Counted from the first letter of the stretch, positions 45,315-54,083 are shown. The stretch is 64,000 nucleotides of DNA from Rubrobacter_A sp965214435 (GCA_965214435.1 OZ243960.1:2356001-2420000), one strand, 5' to 3'. Numbers and translations: made by a program. Notes: generated by a model from the sequence alone, not told the origin.

Positions 45315-45653
45315 TTACCCGAGTTCTGCGTCGAGCGCGTCGAGCAACTCGCGCAGGTTGCGGGGGTTCTGACCGAGGTCGCCCTTCCCGATGCGCGAGG
45401 CGCTCTCGAACTCCGCCCTCGTAGCGCCTGCTTCCTGAAAAACCCGGACCGTTACATCGTCTTTAAACCGGAAAAGTGAGGTGCTGTGGACGAGATCCAG
45501 GCCGTCCTCACCCGCGTCCCGCAAGGTCCAGCGGGGAAGCCGGTCCGCGACGCGCCTGACCGCTGCTAGAAGTTCGTCTTTGTTTACGGGGTAGCTCTTG
45601 GCGGCCCGGGCCGAGTTCTGGGTCGGGCGTTCGATGTCGTCCATGTACTCCAT
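45315..45653 (-). CDS. DUF1499-family protein
   Basis: About 112 residues. The sequence DLVHSTSLFRFKDDVTVRVF, then EFESASRIGKGDLGQNPRNLRELL, matches the DUF1499 pattern (RSxSRxGxxDxGxNxxRI). Most members are small, with unknown function, often next to membrane proteins. The start is ATG 45653 or 45644; neither has a clear SD. Divergent from aat with 25 bases between starts. Confidence 0.75.
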   Translation of the reverse strand: MEYMDDIERPTQNSARAAKSYPVNKDELLAAVRRVADRLPRWTLRDAGEDGLDLVHSTSLFRFKDDVTVRVFQEAGATRAEFESASRIGKGDLGQNPRNLRELLDALDAELG

Positions 45654-45678
45654 TGTAGACCGCTTTAATATACGGGTC

Positions 45679-46251
45679 ATGTGGCTGACCCCAGACATTC
45701 TGGAGACCGTGTATCGCAACGGCGCGTTCCCGATGGCTGACGGCCAAGGACGCGTCGAATTCTACCGGTCGGAGCCCCGCGCCGTTCTGGAGTTGGACGA
45801 GCTGCACGTCTCAAAGAGCTTGCGGCGCACCATCCGCCAGGAGACGTATGAAATCCGGGTGGACGAGGATTTTGAGGCCGTGATCCGGGCCTGCGCCGGG
45901 AGGGAGGAGACCTGGATCAACGCCGAAATCGTCAATGGTTTCGTCGCCCTCCACCGCGCGGGTAAGGCTCACAGCATCGAAGCCTACCATGCCGGGGAAC
46001 TCGCCGGCGGTCTCTACGGTGTGGCTCTGGGCGGCGCGTTTATGGGAGAGTCGATGTTTACCCGGATGCGGGACGCCTCCAAAGTCTGTTTTTTCCACCT
46101 CGTAGAGCGTCTGAAAAGCCGCGGGTACACGCTGCTGGACTGCCAGATCCAGAACGACCACCTGAAAAGCCTCGGCGTAAAGGAGATCCCCGAGCGCGAG
46201 TATCTCTCGCGTCTGGAGGACGCCCTCCGCCTCGACCGGAGCTTTGTCTAG
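45679..46251 (+). CDS. aat: Leucyl/phenylalanyl-tRNA-protein transferase
   Basis: A 190-residue enzyme that adds Leu or Phe from tRNA to N-terminal basic residues, marking proteins for ClpS/ClpAP. Motifs are GAFPMAD, the catalytic core GGLYGVALGGAFMGESMF and LLDCQIQNDHLKSLGVKEI. ATG 45679 sits 8-9 bases after a TAATAT box (45666-45671), so it may be leaderless. Confidence 0.88.
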   Translation: MWLTPDILETVYRNGAFPMADGQGRVEFYRSEPRAVLELDELHVSKSLRRTIRQETYEIRVDEDFEAVIRACAGREETWINAEIVNGFVALHRAGKAHSIEAYHAGELAGGLYGVALGGAFMGESMFTRMRDASKVCFFHLVERLKSRGYTLLDCQIQNDHLKSLGVKEIPEREYLSRLEDALRLDRSFV

Positions 46252-46327
46252 GCGTCACGGCGGGAACCTCCGGGGACGGCGGTATCCCCGGCGGGGAAGG
46301 GTTTACCTGGCGTGGTAAGCTAGAACC

Positions 46328-47221
46328 ATGAACAACGAATATATTAGTTTAGACTGGCGGCCGGAGTTGGACCGGCCAATTTTAATCGCGGCTTTCCAGG
46401 GTTGGAACGATGCCGGGGACGCCGCCAGCGCGGCTCTCAGGACGCTCGGCGAGTCGTGGGAGACCAAGAGGTTCGGCGGCTTTAACCCGGAAGAGTTCTA
46501 CGACTTTCAGTCCACGAGGCCACAGATCAAGTTCGCCGAAGGCGTAACGCGGCGCATAGAATGGCCGGAGAACACCCTGAGCGTCACCACCCCGAATGTC
46601 GCCGGGGCCGGCAGCCTCGGACGGAGCGCGGTCCTGCTCTCCGGCCCGGAACCAAATTACCGCTGGCGGACGTTCGCCGAGACCCTCACGCAGCTCGCCA
46701 AAGAGCTTGACGTAGAAATGGTGATCACGCTCGGCGCACTCCTGGCCGACGTGCCGCACTCCCGGCCCGTGGCCGTGTCGGCGCTCTCCCAGGACACTTC
46801 TTTGACCGAGGGCTTGAGCCTCTCGGCTTCCCGCTACGAGGGACCCACCGGCATAACCGGCGTACTGCACAGCTACTGCGCCCAGGCCGGCCTGCCGTCG
46901 GTTAGCGTGTGGGCCCCGGTCCCGCACTACCTGGCCTCCGTACCTTCCGGTCCGGCGGCGCTGGCGCTCCTGAACACCGTCTCAGGGTTGCTCAAGATAG
47001 GCGTCGATACCGAAGAGTTGGAACAGTCCGCGCAGGAGTACCAGGATCAGGTCGCAGCGGCGGTCTCCCAGGACTCGGACCTCGCCTCCTACGTCCAGAT
47101 GCTCGAAGAGCGCTACGACAGCCAGACCGAAGAAGGCACGAGAGACCTGCCATCCGGCGAAGAGCTCGCCCAGGAACTCGAAGGCTTTCTCCGCGAGCGG
47201 CGCGAAGACGGTGAAGAATAA
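46328..47221 (+). CDS. PAC2-family protein
   Basis: A 297-residue actinobacterial PAC2 (proteasome assembly chaperone-like) protein: LIAAFQGWNDAGDAASAALR near the N-terminus, then LVIGALLADVPH-like and GITGVLHSYCAQAGLPSVSVW, VPHYLASVPS. The ATG-grasp-like PAC2 fold is common next to proteasome genes in actinobacteria, but no proteasome gene is in this window. The C-terminal 60 residues are an acidic helix. ATG 46328 lacks a strong SD. Confidence 0.82.
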   Translation: MNNEYISLDWRPELDRPILIAAFQGWNDAGDAASAALRTLGESWETKRFGGFNPEEFYDFQSTRPQIKFAEGVTRRIEWPENTLSVTTPNVAGAGSLGRSAVLLSGPEPNYRWRTFAETLTQLAKELDVEMVITLGALLADVPHSRPVAVSALSQDTSLTEGLSLSASRYEGPTGITGVLHSYCAQAGLPSVSVWAPVPHYLASVPSGPAALALLNTVSGLLKIGVDTEELEQSAQEYQDQVAAAVSQDSDLASYVQMLEERYDSQTEEGTRDLPSGEELAQELEGFLRERREDGEE

Positions 47222-47222
47222 A

Positions 47223-47237
47223 CCCCGGTTAACGGGG
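47223..47237 (+). terminator. Hairpin after the PAC2 gene
   Basis: CCCCG (47223-47227), loop GTTAA, CGGGG (47233-47237), placed directly after the PAC2 stop. No U-tract follows, so a weak terminator at best. Confidence 0.3.
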
Positions 47238-47242
47238 TAAAT

Positions 47243-47356
47243 ACGCGGTCGTCCCGGAGCGGGCGCCTCCGGGTGCGCGGTGACTAGAGCCGGTACCCGG
47301 GCGGCCAGACTCCCGGCAACCGCACCGCAACCGCCTGGGAGGGCTGAGAACCGCGT
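47243..47356 (+). promoter_or_regulatory. Structured leader of the DUF2723 gene (hypothetical)
   Basis: ACGCGGT (47243-47249) can pair with ACCGCGT (47350-47356), and a second GCGCGGT (47275-47281) can compete for the same partner. A perfect CCCGGAG/CTCCGGG hairpin (47253-47259 with 47267-47273) lies between. It ends 2 bases before the TTG start. It matches no known riboswitch; GC richness makes chance pairing likely. Confidence 0.25.
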
Positions 47357-47358
47357 CC

Positions 47359-48900
47359 TTGAAGAAACCCTCTAAAAAAGCGGAATACCGGGCCGGGAAG
47401 CGGAGAGTTTCCCGGCCCGCTGCCGGGGGAGCATCCGCGCTTGTGGCTGCCGGGCTCGGCTTTTTCGTCTTTCTGTTGTACCTGGGCACTCTGGCGCCGA
47501 CGGTGCTGTACTACAGCCCGGAGTTCTTTGACGCGCTCCGCTTCCAGGTGCGGGTACCGGGGCTTGGCATCCCGAACCCTACCGGGTACCCGACGTACAT
47601 GTTGTTGGGAAAGCTTTTTACCTACCTGCCGGTCGGGGATATCGCGTACCGGATCAACCTGTCTTCAGCCGTCTACGGGGCTCTGGCGGTCGCCGCCGTC
47701 TACGCGGTTGGCAGGAGGTTGACCGGCCGTCCGGCGCCCGCGGTGGCCGGCGCCCTGGCGTTCGGGGTCGGGCAGACGTACTGGAGCCAGGCGGTCATAC
47801 CCGAGGTTTACACGCTAAACGCGCTACTCATCTCCCTGCCCGTTCTGGCCCTGCTCGTCTGGCGGGAAAAGCGCAAGGACGGTTACCTGCTCGCGGCGGC
47901 CTTCCTTTCCGGATTTGCGCTGACAAACCACCTGACGAGCGGAGTTTTGATCCCGGGCGCCCTGGCTTTTGTGCTCCTCGTGGACGGGCGGAAGTTCCTG
48001 AGCCTCCGGCTCGTCTTGTGGGCCGCGGGGCTCTTCGCCCTCGGCCTGGTCCCGTACGCCTACCTCCCGATAAGGGCGGCGACCGACCCGCTGCTCGGAG
48101 ACGACGTTCCAGGCTTCTTACTTTTTATACTGACGGGTGGTGAGCACAAAGACCTAATGTTCGCTTTCGGACCCGCGGAGTTGCCCGGCCGCCTGTTAAT
48201 GTATTTCCGGAACCTCCTGGAGAACTTTAACCCTCTTTTGCTGGTCGCTGGAGTCCTAGGTATAGCCGGACTGTTTCGCCGGGACAAGGCGGCCCTGGTC
48301 CTGCTCGGTATACCGCTGCTCGCGAGCCTGGCGTACATCCTGGAGTATGACATCTACGACTACCAACTCTACTTTATACCCCCGCACCTGTTTCTCTCGG
48401 TTTTCGTCTCGGTCGGACTCTGGAGAATAATGGAGTGGTTAGAGCGGATCCCGGGGTCCCGGAGCCGGTGGGCGGTGCGGCTGGTTCCCGCGCTGGCCGT
48501 CAGTGTTACGCTTCTGGCGGTTCCGGGAACTTTCAACAAAGTGGATATGAGCGATGACTACCGGGGACGCCGGATCATAGAAGCCGTGGCCCGCGATACC
48601 GAGCCGGACGCGACGATACTCCAGCACGCGAGTCCGCTCGGGTATATGACGAACGTCGAGGGTCGGCGGCGGGACCTCAATATCGTGAACCCGCAGAGGT
48701 CCGGGCGTTGGGTCGAGGAAGCCGAGGCGGGGCTTAAAACCGGGGCGGTGTACGTGGTATCCCCGACCCCGGACGTCTCACGTTTTTTCCGGGAAGCCGG
48801 TTGTCGACTGGAGCCGGTAGAGAAGAAGGTTCTCTACGAGGTCGAGAGCGGTTCCCGCAAAGCGGACTCCCGCAGAGCGAATGCCGCCTCCGGTCAGTAG
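47359..48900 (+). CDS. DUF2723-type multi-pass membrane protein (probable glycosyltransferase)
   Basis: A 513-residue protein with about ten helices. The first loop motif SPEFFDALRFQVRVPGLGIPNPTGYPTYML resembles the DUF2723 pattern with an acidic residue and PTGYP, seen in O-mannosyltransferase-like GT-C enzymes. A soluble C-terminal part follows at about residues 400-510. It may transfer sugars from a lipid donor to protein or polymer. The TTG start has no obvious SD. Its stop overlaps the convergent DUF456 gene by seven bases. Confidence 0.78.
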   Translation: MKKPSKKAEYRAGKRRVSRPAAGGASALVAAGLGFFVFLLYLGTLAPTVLYYSPEFFDALRFQVRVPGLGIPNPTGYPTYMLLGKLFTYLPVGDIAYRINLSSAVYGALAVAAVYAVGRRLTGRPAPAVAGALAFGVGQTYWSQAVIPEVYTLNALLISLPVLALLVWREKRKDGYLLAAAFLSGFALTNHLTSGVLIPGALAFVLLVDGRKFLSLRLVLWAAGLFALGLVPYAYLPIRAATDPLLGDDVPGFLLFILTGGEHKDLMFAFGPAELPGRLLMYFRNLLENFNPLLLVAGVLGIAGLFRRDKAALVLLGIPLLASLAYILEYDIYDYQLYFIPPHLFLSVFVSVGLWRIMEWLERIPGSRSRWAVRLVPALAVSVTLLAVPGTFNKVDMSDDYRGRRIIEAVARDTEPDATILQHASPLGYMTNVEGRRRDLNIVNPQRSGRWVEEAEAGLKTGAVYVVSPTPDVSRFFREAGCRLEPVEKKVLYEVESGSRKADSRRANAASGQ

Positions 48901-49460
48901 ATCAGGGCTAGCACGAACGCTACCAGGCCCACGACCGCCAGAGCGCCCTGGGCGACGGCCGAGATTATGTACCCGACAAATACGCCGCCCGCCGCCCGGG
49001 AGGTCCGGCGCCAATCGCCGCCGTCGGAAGCTGGCTCCTGGCCCTCCGGGGTGCTGCCGGCGCCGCGGTTACGTTTGAGGTACTCACCGGCGAACACCCC
49101 GGCGACGGTACCGAGGATCAGGCCGAAAAACGCCCCGATGCCGAGGAACAGAAAACCGACCAGCGTCCCGATGACACCGCCGACGGCCCCGCCCAGGGTG
49201 CCCGCCCAACTCGCGCCAAACCGCCGGGCCCCGTAGGTCGTACCGACGTAGTCGGCGATCAGCGCGAGCGCGGCGAAGACGCCGAGCAGTACGAGTACCC
49301 AGGTCCCGACGACCTCGAAGTCCGTCAGGTAAGAGTAGACCAGGGCCGCCAGGAATATAAGGGGGACCCCCGGCAATCCCGGCAGGATGCTCCCGACGAG
49401 ACCGAGCAGCATCGCCAGCAGGGTCAGGACGAGCGTTAAGTTTAAAGTGGCTTCTTCCAA
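48894..49460 (-). CDS. DUF456-family membrane protein
   Basis: A 188-residue protein with 4-5 helices. The repeats GSILPGLPGVPLIFLAAL and YVGTTYGARRFGASWAGTLGGAVGGVIGTLVG match DUF456. Function unknown. TTG 49460 has AGGAG seven bases upstream, overlapping the larE stop. It is last in the minus-strand run fabF, peroxiredoxin, larE, DUF456. Confidence 0.82.
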   Translation of the reverse strand: MEEATLNLTLVLTLLAMLLGLVGSILPGLPGVPLIFLAALVYSYLTDFEVVGTWVLVLLGVFAALALIADYVGTTYGARRFGASWAGTLGGAVGGVIGTLVGFLFLGIGAFFGLILGTVAGVFAGEYLKRNRGAGSTPEGQEPASDGGDWRRTSRAAGGVFVGYIISAVAQGALAVVGLVAFVLALIY

Positions 49461-49470
49461 AGCGCGGCTC

Positions 49471-50340
49471 CTAGCCGGAGATGACGGGCAGGACGGTCTT
49501 TTTCTTTTTTAGCGAAGCTTTCTGAAGCGGCACCGTTTCCAGCGCGGCGTTCAGACTGCCGGAGCGGTAACCGGCGAGGTCGAGCGTCACGTACAGGAAA
49601 CCGGCGGCGGTAAGCTCGGCGGAGATCTCCTCCCGCGAGGCAAAAGCTCTTTCCAGTTCTTGCGGCCCGACTTCGAGGCGGGCGATATCCCCGTGGTGGC
49701 GCACCCGGACCTGGGTAAAACCTTTCTCCCGCAGGAACTCCTCGGCCCGGGCCACCTGGGCGAGCTTCTCCGGGGTGATCTCCTGCCCGTAAGGAAAGCG
49801 GCTCGACAGGCACGCGAGCGCCGGCTTGTCCCAGCTCGTCAACCCGAGGTGCCGCGCCAGCTCCCGGACCTCCTCCTTGCCGACTTTCGCGAGGCTCAGA
49901 GGGGAGACGACGCCAAGCTCTTTTGCCGCCCGGCGTCCGGGCCGGTAATCTCCCTCGTCGTCGGCATTCGCCCCGTCTACCACGCACCCGTAGCCCCGCT
50001 CGGTAGCCAGGGCGTGCAGGTCCGAGTAGAGCGTGCTCTTGCAGAAGTAGCACCGATTTGTCGGGTTGCTCGCGTAATCCGGGTTGTCCAGCTCCCGGGT
50101 GTCCACCACCAGATGCTCGACGCCCAGGGACTCGGCGCACTCCCCGGCGAGGTCTAGCTCCGAAGCCAGGTAAGTCTCGTTGTTCGACGTGACGGCCAGG
50201 ACTTTTTCTTTCGGCAGCGCCCGGGCCGCGAGCGCCAGCGCGAGCGAGGAGTCCACGCCGCCGGAGAAAGCGACCAGCGCGCTCCCGTAGGGCTCCAGTA
50301 TGGCTTCCAATTCTTTTAGACGTTCCTCGATCCGGCGCAT
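49471..50340 (-). CDS. larE: LarE-type ATP-dependent sacrificial sulfur transferase
   Basis: A 289-residue PP-loop protein: FSGGVDSSLALALAA, then Cys97 and Cys100 in NRCYFCKS and Cys177 in LACLSSRFPYG. LarE inserts sulfur into the nickel-pincer cofactor of lactate racemase-type enzymes. Cys177 is at the position of the sacrificial cysteine of the lactobacillar enzyme; the extra CxxC pair fits the [4Fe-4S] type with three Cys ligands. No larA, larB or larC is nearby. ATG 50340 has GAGAGG seven bases upstream. Confidence 0.85.
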   Translation of the reverse strand: MRRIEERLKELEAILEPYGSALVAFSGGVDSSLALALAARALPKEKVLAVTSNNETYLASELDLAGECAESLGVEHLVVDTRELDNPDYASNPTNRCYFCKSTLYSDLHALATERGYGCVVDGANADDEGDYRPGRRAAKELGVVSPLSLAKVGKEEVRELARHLGLTSWDKPALACLSSRFPYGQEITPEKLAQVARAEEFLREKGFTQVRVRHHGDIARLEVGPQELERAFASREEISAELTAAGFLYVTLDLAGYRSGSLNAALETVPLQKASLKKKKTVLPVISG

Positions 50341-50356
50341 GTTCAAACCTCTCTTT

Positions 50357-50926
50357 CTAAAATTGGTGGTCCCGGAGCCACCCGGTAACCTCTCCAGCAT
50401 TCGCGCCCGGCGGAAAGACGGGGTAGAAGACCTTCTCTATACGCCCGTGCCGGGCAACGAGCGTCAGACGTTTTATGAGGGTCATGCCATCCGCCTCAAA
50501 GGTCGGCAGGCTCAAAGCTCTCGCAAACCGCAGCTCCGCGTCGCTGAGCAACTCGAACGGCAGACCGAGCCGTCCGGCAGCCTCTCTCTGGTACTCCGTA
50601 CTCTGGGTGCTAAGCCCGAAAACCCGGCCGCCCAGGGCTTGTATCTCAGCGTGGTGGTCCCGGAAAGCGCAGGACTGCGGCGTGCATCCGCGGGCGCCCG
50701 GTATATCGTCCCACCCGGCCGGAAGCTCCTCGCCGGGACGGCCCGTCATCGGGTAGCAGTACAAGATCACCGTGCCGGAAGTCCGCGACAGGTCCTTTAC
50801 CGGCTCGGACGTGGACCGGAACTCTACCGGGGGCAGCATCGCGCCCGGAAGGTGATCGCAGGCCCCATCGTCAGCCGGAGCCGGTATGCCTTCCGGTACT
50901 CTGTGGAGGTCGTTCGGGAGCACCAT
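50357..50926 (-). CDS. Peroxiredoxin family protein
   Basis: A 189-residue thioredoxin-fold protein. The peroxidatic region is CTPQSCAFRDHHAEI, with C-x4-C instead of the usual single Cys after PxxT; YCYPMTGRPG precedes it. Such a Cys pair suggests an atypical two-Cys peroxiredoxin. The function is reduction of peroxides. It lies 6 bases after fabF and 16 bases before larE. Confidence 0.78.
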   Translation of the reverse strand: MVLPNDLHRVPEGIPAPADDGACDHLPGAMLPPVEFRSTSEPVKDLSRTSGTVILYCYPMTGRPGEELPAGWDDIPGARGCTPQSCAFRDHHAEIQALGGRVFGLSTQSTEYQREAAGRLGLPFELLSDAELRFARALSLPTFEADGMTLIKRLTLVARHGRIEKVFYPVFPPGANAGEVTGWLRDHQF

Positions 50927-50932
50927 ATGATT

Positions 50933-52180
50933 CTATGCTCTTTGCAAGACGACGGCGGCGTTGTGTCCGCCGACGCCCAGGTTCTCGCAGATGGCGGCTT
51001 CCATGTCCGGCACCGGGCGCGGCTCTCCGACGACGTAGTCCAGGTCGGCGCAGTCTTCCGCCAGCTTTTCCAGGTTCCGCATCGGAGGGACGGTACGCTC
51101 TTTTACAGCCAGGGCGCAGATCGCCGCTTCTATCGCCCCGGTCGCGCCCATCGAGTGTCCGAGGGTAGACTTGGTGGCCGAAACTTTTACCGCCGGGTTT
51201 ATGGTCTCCATCGCCCGGGACTCGGGGCCGTCGCCGGCTACGGTGCCGGTGCCGTGAGGGTTTATGTAGCCGACCTTGTCTCCTTCAAGGTCCGCGTCGG
51301 AGAGCGCGAGCTGCATCGCCCGCAGGACGCCGCGGCCGTCGGGGTCGGGGTCGAAGGTGTGGTAGGCGTCGGTGGTGCGCCCGACGCCGGTGATCTTCGC
51401 GTAGGGTTCCGCGCCCCGGCGCTCGACGGACTCGGCGCTCTCCAGGATGAGGACGGCGCTGCCCTCGGCTATCACGAAACCCGCGTGGTCGGCGTCGTAG
51501 GGCCGGCAGGCGGCTTCCGGGTCGTCGTTGCGGCGGCTCATCGCCCGCATCGCGATAAACCCGGCCACGATCACCGGTGTAACAACGGCTTCGGCCGCCC
51601 CGCAGACGACCATGTCCGCGTCTCCCCGGCGGATCAGGTCGTACCCGAGCCCCATCGCGTCGGTGCCGCAGCTACACGCTAAGGCCCCGGCGGTCGAGGG
51701 ACCCTGGATGCCGAGTTGGATGCCGATGTGGGCCGCGGCCGAGTTGGGCATGATCTTGGTTACCGCGAACGGGTTTACCCGGCCCGGACCTTTGTCGTCC
51801 ATGACTTTTTTGGTCGAGTCTATGCTCGCGACCCCGCCGAGCCCGCTCCCGAGCACGAGCCCGACTCTTTCAGGATCTTTCTCCAGTTTTTCCCAGGCTC
51901 CGGCATCTTCCAGGGCCATCCTGGAGGAGGCGAGTCCCATCTGGGCAAAGCGGTCCATCCGCTGGACCACCTTGCGCTCCATAAAGTCCCGCGGGTCAAA
52001 GTCCGTACATTCGGCGGCTATCGTGACCTCGAACCCGTCCGGGTCGAATGCGGTGATCGGGCCTACCCCGCTCTCGTTCGCCAGGAGCGAGCTCCAGAAC
52101 CTCTTGCGCCCGACCCCGATGGGGCTTACGACTCCTATGCCGGTTACGTATGCTGCAGCGGCTCGGTGGCCGTTATCCAT
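50933..52180 (-). CDS. fabF: Beta-ketoacyl-ACP synthase II
   Basis: A 415-residue thiolase-fold condensing enzyme for fatty-acid elongation. The nucleophile is C169 in ALACSCG (the second Cys, C171, replaces the usual Ser/Thr/Ala), and the two His motifs NPHGTGT and KSTLGHSMGATG are intact. ATG 52180 is preferred: GGAGG lies 5 bases upstream; an ATG at 52216 has no SD. No acyl carrier protein gene is adjacent, so primary fatty-acid or specialised use are both possible. Confidence 0.9.
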   Translation of the reverse strand: MDNGHRAAAAYVTGIGVVSPIGVGRKRFWSSLLANESGVGPITAFDPDGFEVTIAAECTDFDPRDFMERKVVQRMDRFAQMGLASSRMALEDAGAWEKLEKDPERVGLVLGSGLGGVASIDSTKKVMDDKGPGRVNPFAVTKIMPNSAAAHIGIQLGIQGPSTAGALACSCGTDAMGLGYDLIRRGDADMVVCGAAEAVVTPVIVAGFIAMRAMSRRNDDPEAACRPYDADHAGFVIAEGSAVLILESAESVERRGAEPYAKITGVGRTTDAYHTFDPDPDGRGVLRAMQLALSDADLEGDKVGYINPHGTGTVAGDGPESRAMETINPAVKVSATKSTLGHSMGATGAIEAAICALAVKERTVPPMRNLEKLAEDCADLDYVVGEPRPVPDMEAAICENLGVGGHNAAVVLQRA

Positions 52181-52366
52181 CTCGCCCTCCAAACCGCGAT
52201 CCTCGCCCTTTACCATCGCCTACGGCTACTGCTTACAAAGCCGCATCTTAGCATTACCTTCCCGCCCTGACTCCGGCCGGAGCCTCCGGCTAAAGGCCGG
52301 CTGTCTCCGAGACGATAACTACCCGGCATGGAAAAACTCTACCCGCGCAAGGTACTGGGAGGAATA

Positions 52367-53536
52367 ATGAATCTCTGGGTTGCCGCCTTTGTCGGCGAGA
52401 GCGCCGAAGAAAACTACGAGATAACGACCGCCACCGGCAACTTCTGGGTCTCCTCGCACCGGACCCCAATCCGGCGGGCGGCCCCCGGCGACCGGGCGCT
52501 GCTCTACATGTCCGGAAAAGGTTTTGTTGGTGAAGCTACCGTACGCTCCCCGGCCCGCACGCCCTACGGCGAGGTACCCTGGGCCGGTAAACCGCCGAGG
52601 TACGGCCTCTCGCTCGGCAAGCTCGCGCTTTTCGACGCCCCGATCCTCTACAGGTTCCCCGGCTCCGGCGGCCATCCCGTACTCGGCTTTCACCGCTACT
52701 CACTGACCGGAGGGTTTCTGTCCATCTCCGAGGACGGCTTCTACGACGTGCTCGGTTGGGCGGGCCGGGAAGCTTCCCCGGAGCCCGCAGCCCGTCCGGT
52801 GGCGAGTGCCGTCCCGGCCTTTCCTCCCGCGTGGTCTGCGGCGGAGCCCACGGCGGAGCCCGCGGCGGAGCCCGCGCCGGTCGCGGACCTCCGGGACCGG
52901 CGGCTGGCCGGCCAGCACGCCTCTAAAGAAGGCCGCAAGCGCGCGGCCCTATGGACGGTGGCCGAGATGGGGGCGGCGGCCATCGGTTGGAAGGGAGCTG
53001 AGGAGCGTGCCCGGGATAAAGCACAGGAGGCGGAAAAGACCTGGGTCGCCGGTGGCCGGGCCGAAGAAAAGGTCGGCGTTGAGCTGCAAGCACTCCGGCG
53101 GCACGGCTTCTACCTCTTCCACGACGTACCCCTGAACGGCCTCGGGAACGTGGATCACGTCTGCCTCGGACCTCACGGCTTTTTCGGCGTAGAGACCAAG
53201 AGCCACAAGGGACAGGTGACCGCCAGAGGCGGCGAGTTGCTCCTCAACGGCCGTCCGCCGCGGGGCAACTTCGTCTCCCAAACCTGGAGAGGTTGCTACA
53301 AGCTAAAGGAAATCCTGGGCGCGCCGGGCGTTACGCCACTCCTGTGCTTTACCGACGCCTTTGTCTCCGGCCGGCTCTGTATCCGGGGCGTCCGCGTCCT
53401 ACCCCTGCAATGGCTCGTGGATGAGATACTGACCCACGAGACCCACTACGGCCCCGGCGAAGTCGCAAACGCCGCAGCCACTCTCAGCCACACCACCGGG
53501 TACGCGCCATCTACCGTGCCGCGCCTGAAGTCTTGA
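52367..53536 (+). CDS. EVE-like domain fused to NERD nuclease: candidate modification-dependent nuclease
   Basis: A 389-residue protein in three parts. Residues 1 to about 135 look like an EVE domain of the PUA-like/YTH group (NLWVAAFV, PGDRALLYMSGKGFVGEA, late GGFLSISEDGF), known or predicted to bind modified bases. Residues about 136-230 are a Pro/Ala-rich then charged helical linker. Residues about 230-389 are a NERD domain with PD-(D/E)xK-like residues D263 (NVDH) and E276-x-K278 (VETKS). The combination suggests a nuclease guided by modified DNA or RNA, such as a type IV-like restriction factor; this is inference. ATG 52367 has GGGAGG just upstream. Confidence 0.7.
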   Translation: MNLWVAAFVGESAEENYEITTATGNFWVSSHRTPIRRAAPGDRALLYMSGKGFVGEATVRSPARTPYGEVPWAGKPPRYGLSLGKLALFDAPILYRFPGSGGHPVLGFHRYSLTGGFLSISEDGFYDVLGWAGREASPEPAARPVASAVPAFPPAWSAAEPTAEPAAEPAPVADLRDRRLAGQHASKEGRKRAALWTVAEMGAAAIGWKGAEERARDKAQEAEKTWVAGGRAEEKVGVELQALRRHGFYLFHDVPLNGLGNVDHVCLGPHGFFGVETKSHKGQVTARGGELLLNGRPPRGNFVSQTWRGCYKLKEILGAPGVTPLLCFTDAFVSGRLCIRGVRVLPLQWLVDEILTHETHYGPGEVANAAATLSHTTGYAPSTVPRLKS

Positions 53537-53538
53537 TG

Positions 53539-53544
53539 TAAAAT
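53539..53544 (+). promoter_or_regulatory. -10 box of the first duplicated membrane-protein gene
   Basis: TAAAAT 32 bases before ATG 53571. The same box with the same 32-base spacing precedes the paralogue at 54052. No conserved -35. Confidence 0.4.
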
Positions 53545-53570
53545 ACGGTACAACACTACGGGAATTGTGT

Positions 53571-54029
53571 ATGGATCAGATAAAGAGCCAGCTCCGAACC
53601 ACTCAAGTCCGCCTTTTACTGGCATTCCTCGCCAGCTTGATCGTAGGTTTGTCTGTTATGGTCGCGGCTTTCGGCGATGTTTGGGGCAAAGTGCTGGTAG
53701 GTATCTTGGGAGTTTTAATAGGGAACGGTCTGGCTTACGCGATCATCTCTCCTCCACAGATTCGTAAGAGGGCCGCGTTACTCCTGCTCCTCCTGTTCCC
53801 CGCTTACGCGGTGCTCGGCATCCTGAATCTCATCTTCGGGTTTATGCCCGGCTGGGCGTCAGCCTTTTTCAGCGGCTCCGTTACCCTGCCGGGCAGCTTC
53901 CTTAACGGTCTGGTATTCGGAGTTGTGGTGGTCGCGGGCGCGAGACTGGGACGTTACTTTACCGAGTGGCACCAGTGGAGTACCTTCCGCGGCCACCATC
54001 AGCCACAGCACCGTATGCTTACTCTATAA
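53571..54029 (+). CDS. Small four-helix membrane protein, tandem copy 1
   Basis: About 152 residues with helices near 15-38, 41-58, 67-90 and 100-125. The pattern KSQLRTTQVRLLLAFLASLIVGLSVM, PPQIRKRAALLLL and IFGFMPGWASAFF recurs in copy 2. The C-terminal tail is His-rich (RGHHQPQHRM), which copy 2 lacks. No family recognised. No strong SD. It lies downstream of the EVE-NERD gene but has its own promoter-like box. Confidence 0.65.
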   Translation: MDQIKSQLRTTQVRLLLAFLASLIVGLSVMVAAFGDVWGKVLVGILGVLIGNGLAYAIISPPQIRKRAALLLLLLFPAYAVLGILNLIFGFMPGWASAFFSGSVTLPGSFLNGLVFGVVVVAGARLGRYFTEWHQWSTFRGHHQPQHRMLTL

Positions 54030-54051
54030 GAATAAGTCTGAAAACTTAATG

Positions 54052-54057
54052 TAAAAT
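54052..54057 (+). promoter_or_regulatory. -10 box of the second duplicated membrane-protein gene
   Basis: TAAAAT 32 bases before ATG 54084, inside a duplicated leader with TTAATG before it and CAACG and a GGG run after it. Confidence 0.4.
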
Positions 54058-54083
54058 TTAGCGCAACGTCGTGGGGGCCTGGG

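Noticed and set aside
47243..47358. SAM-I/SAM-IV or TPP riboswitch suggested by CCCGGCAACC and GCTGAGA
   Set aside because: The remaining conserved core (P2 kink-turn, GGTGC segment, or the second TPP domain) is absent and spacing is wrong.
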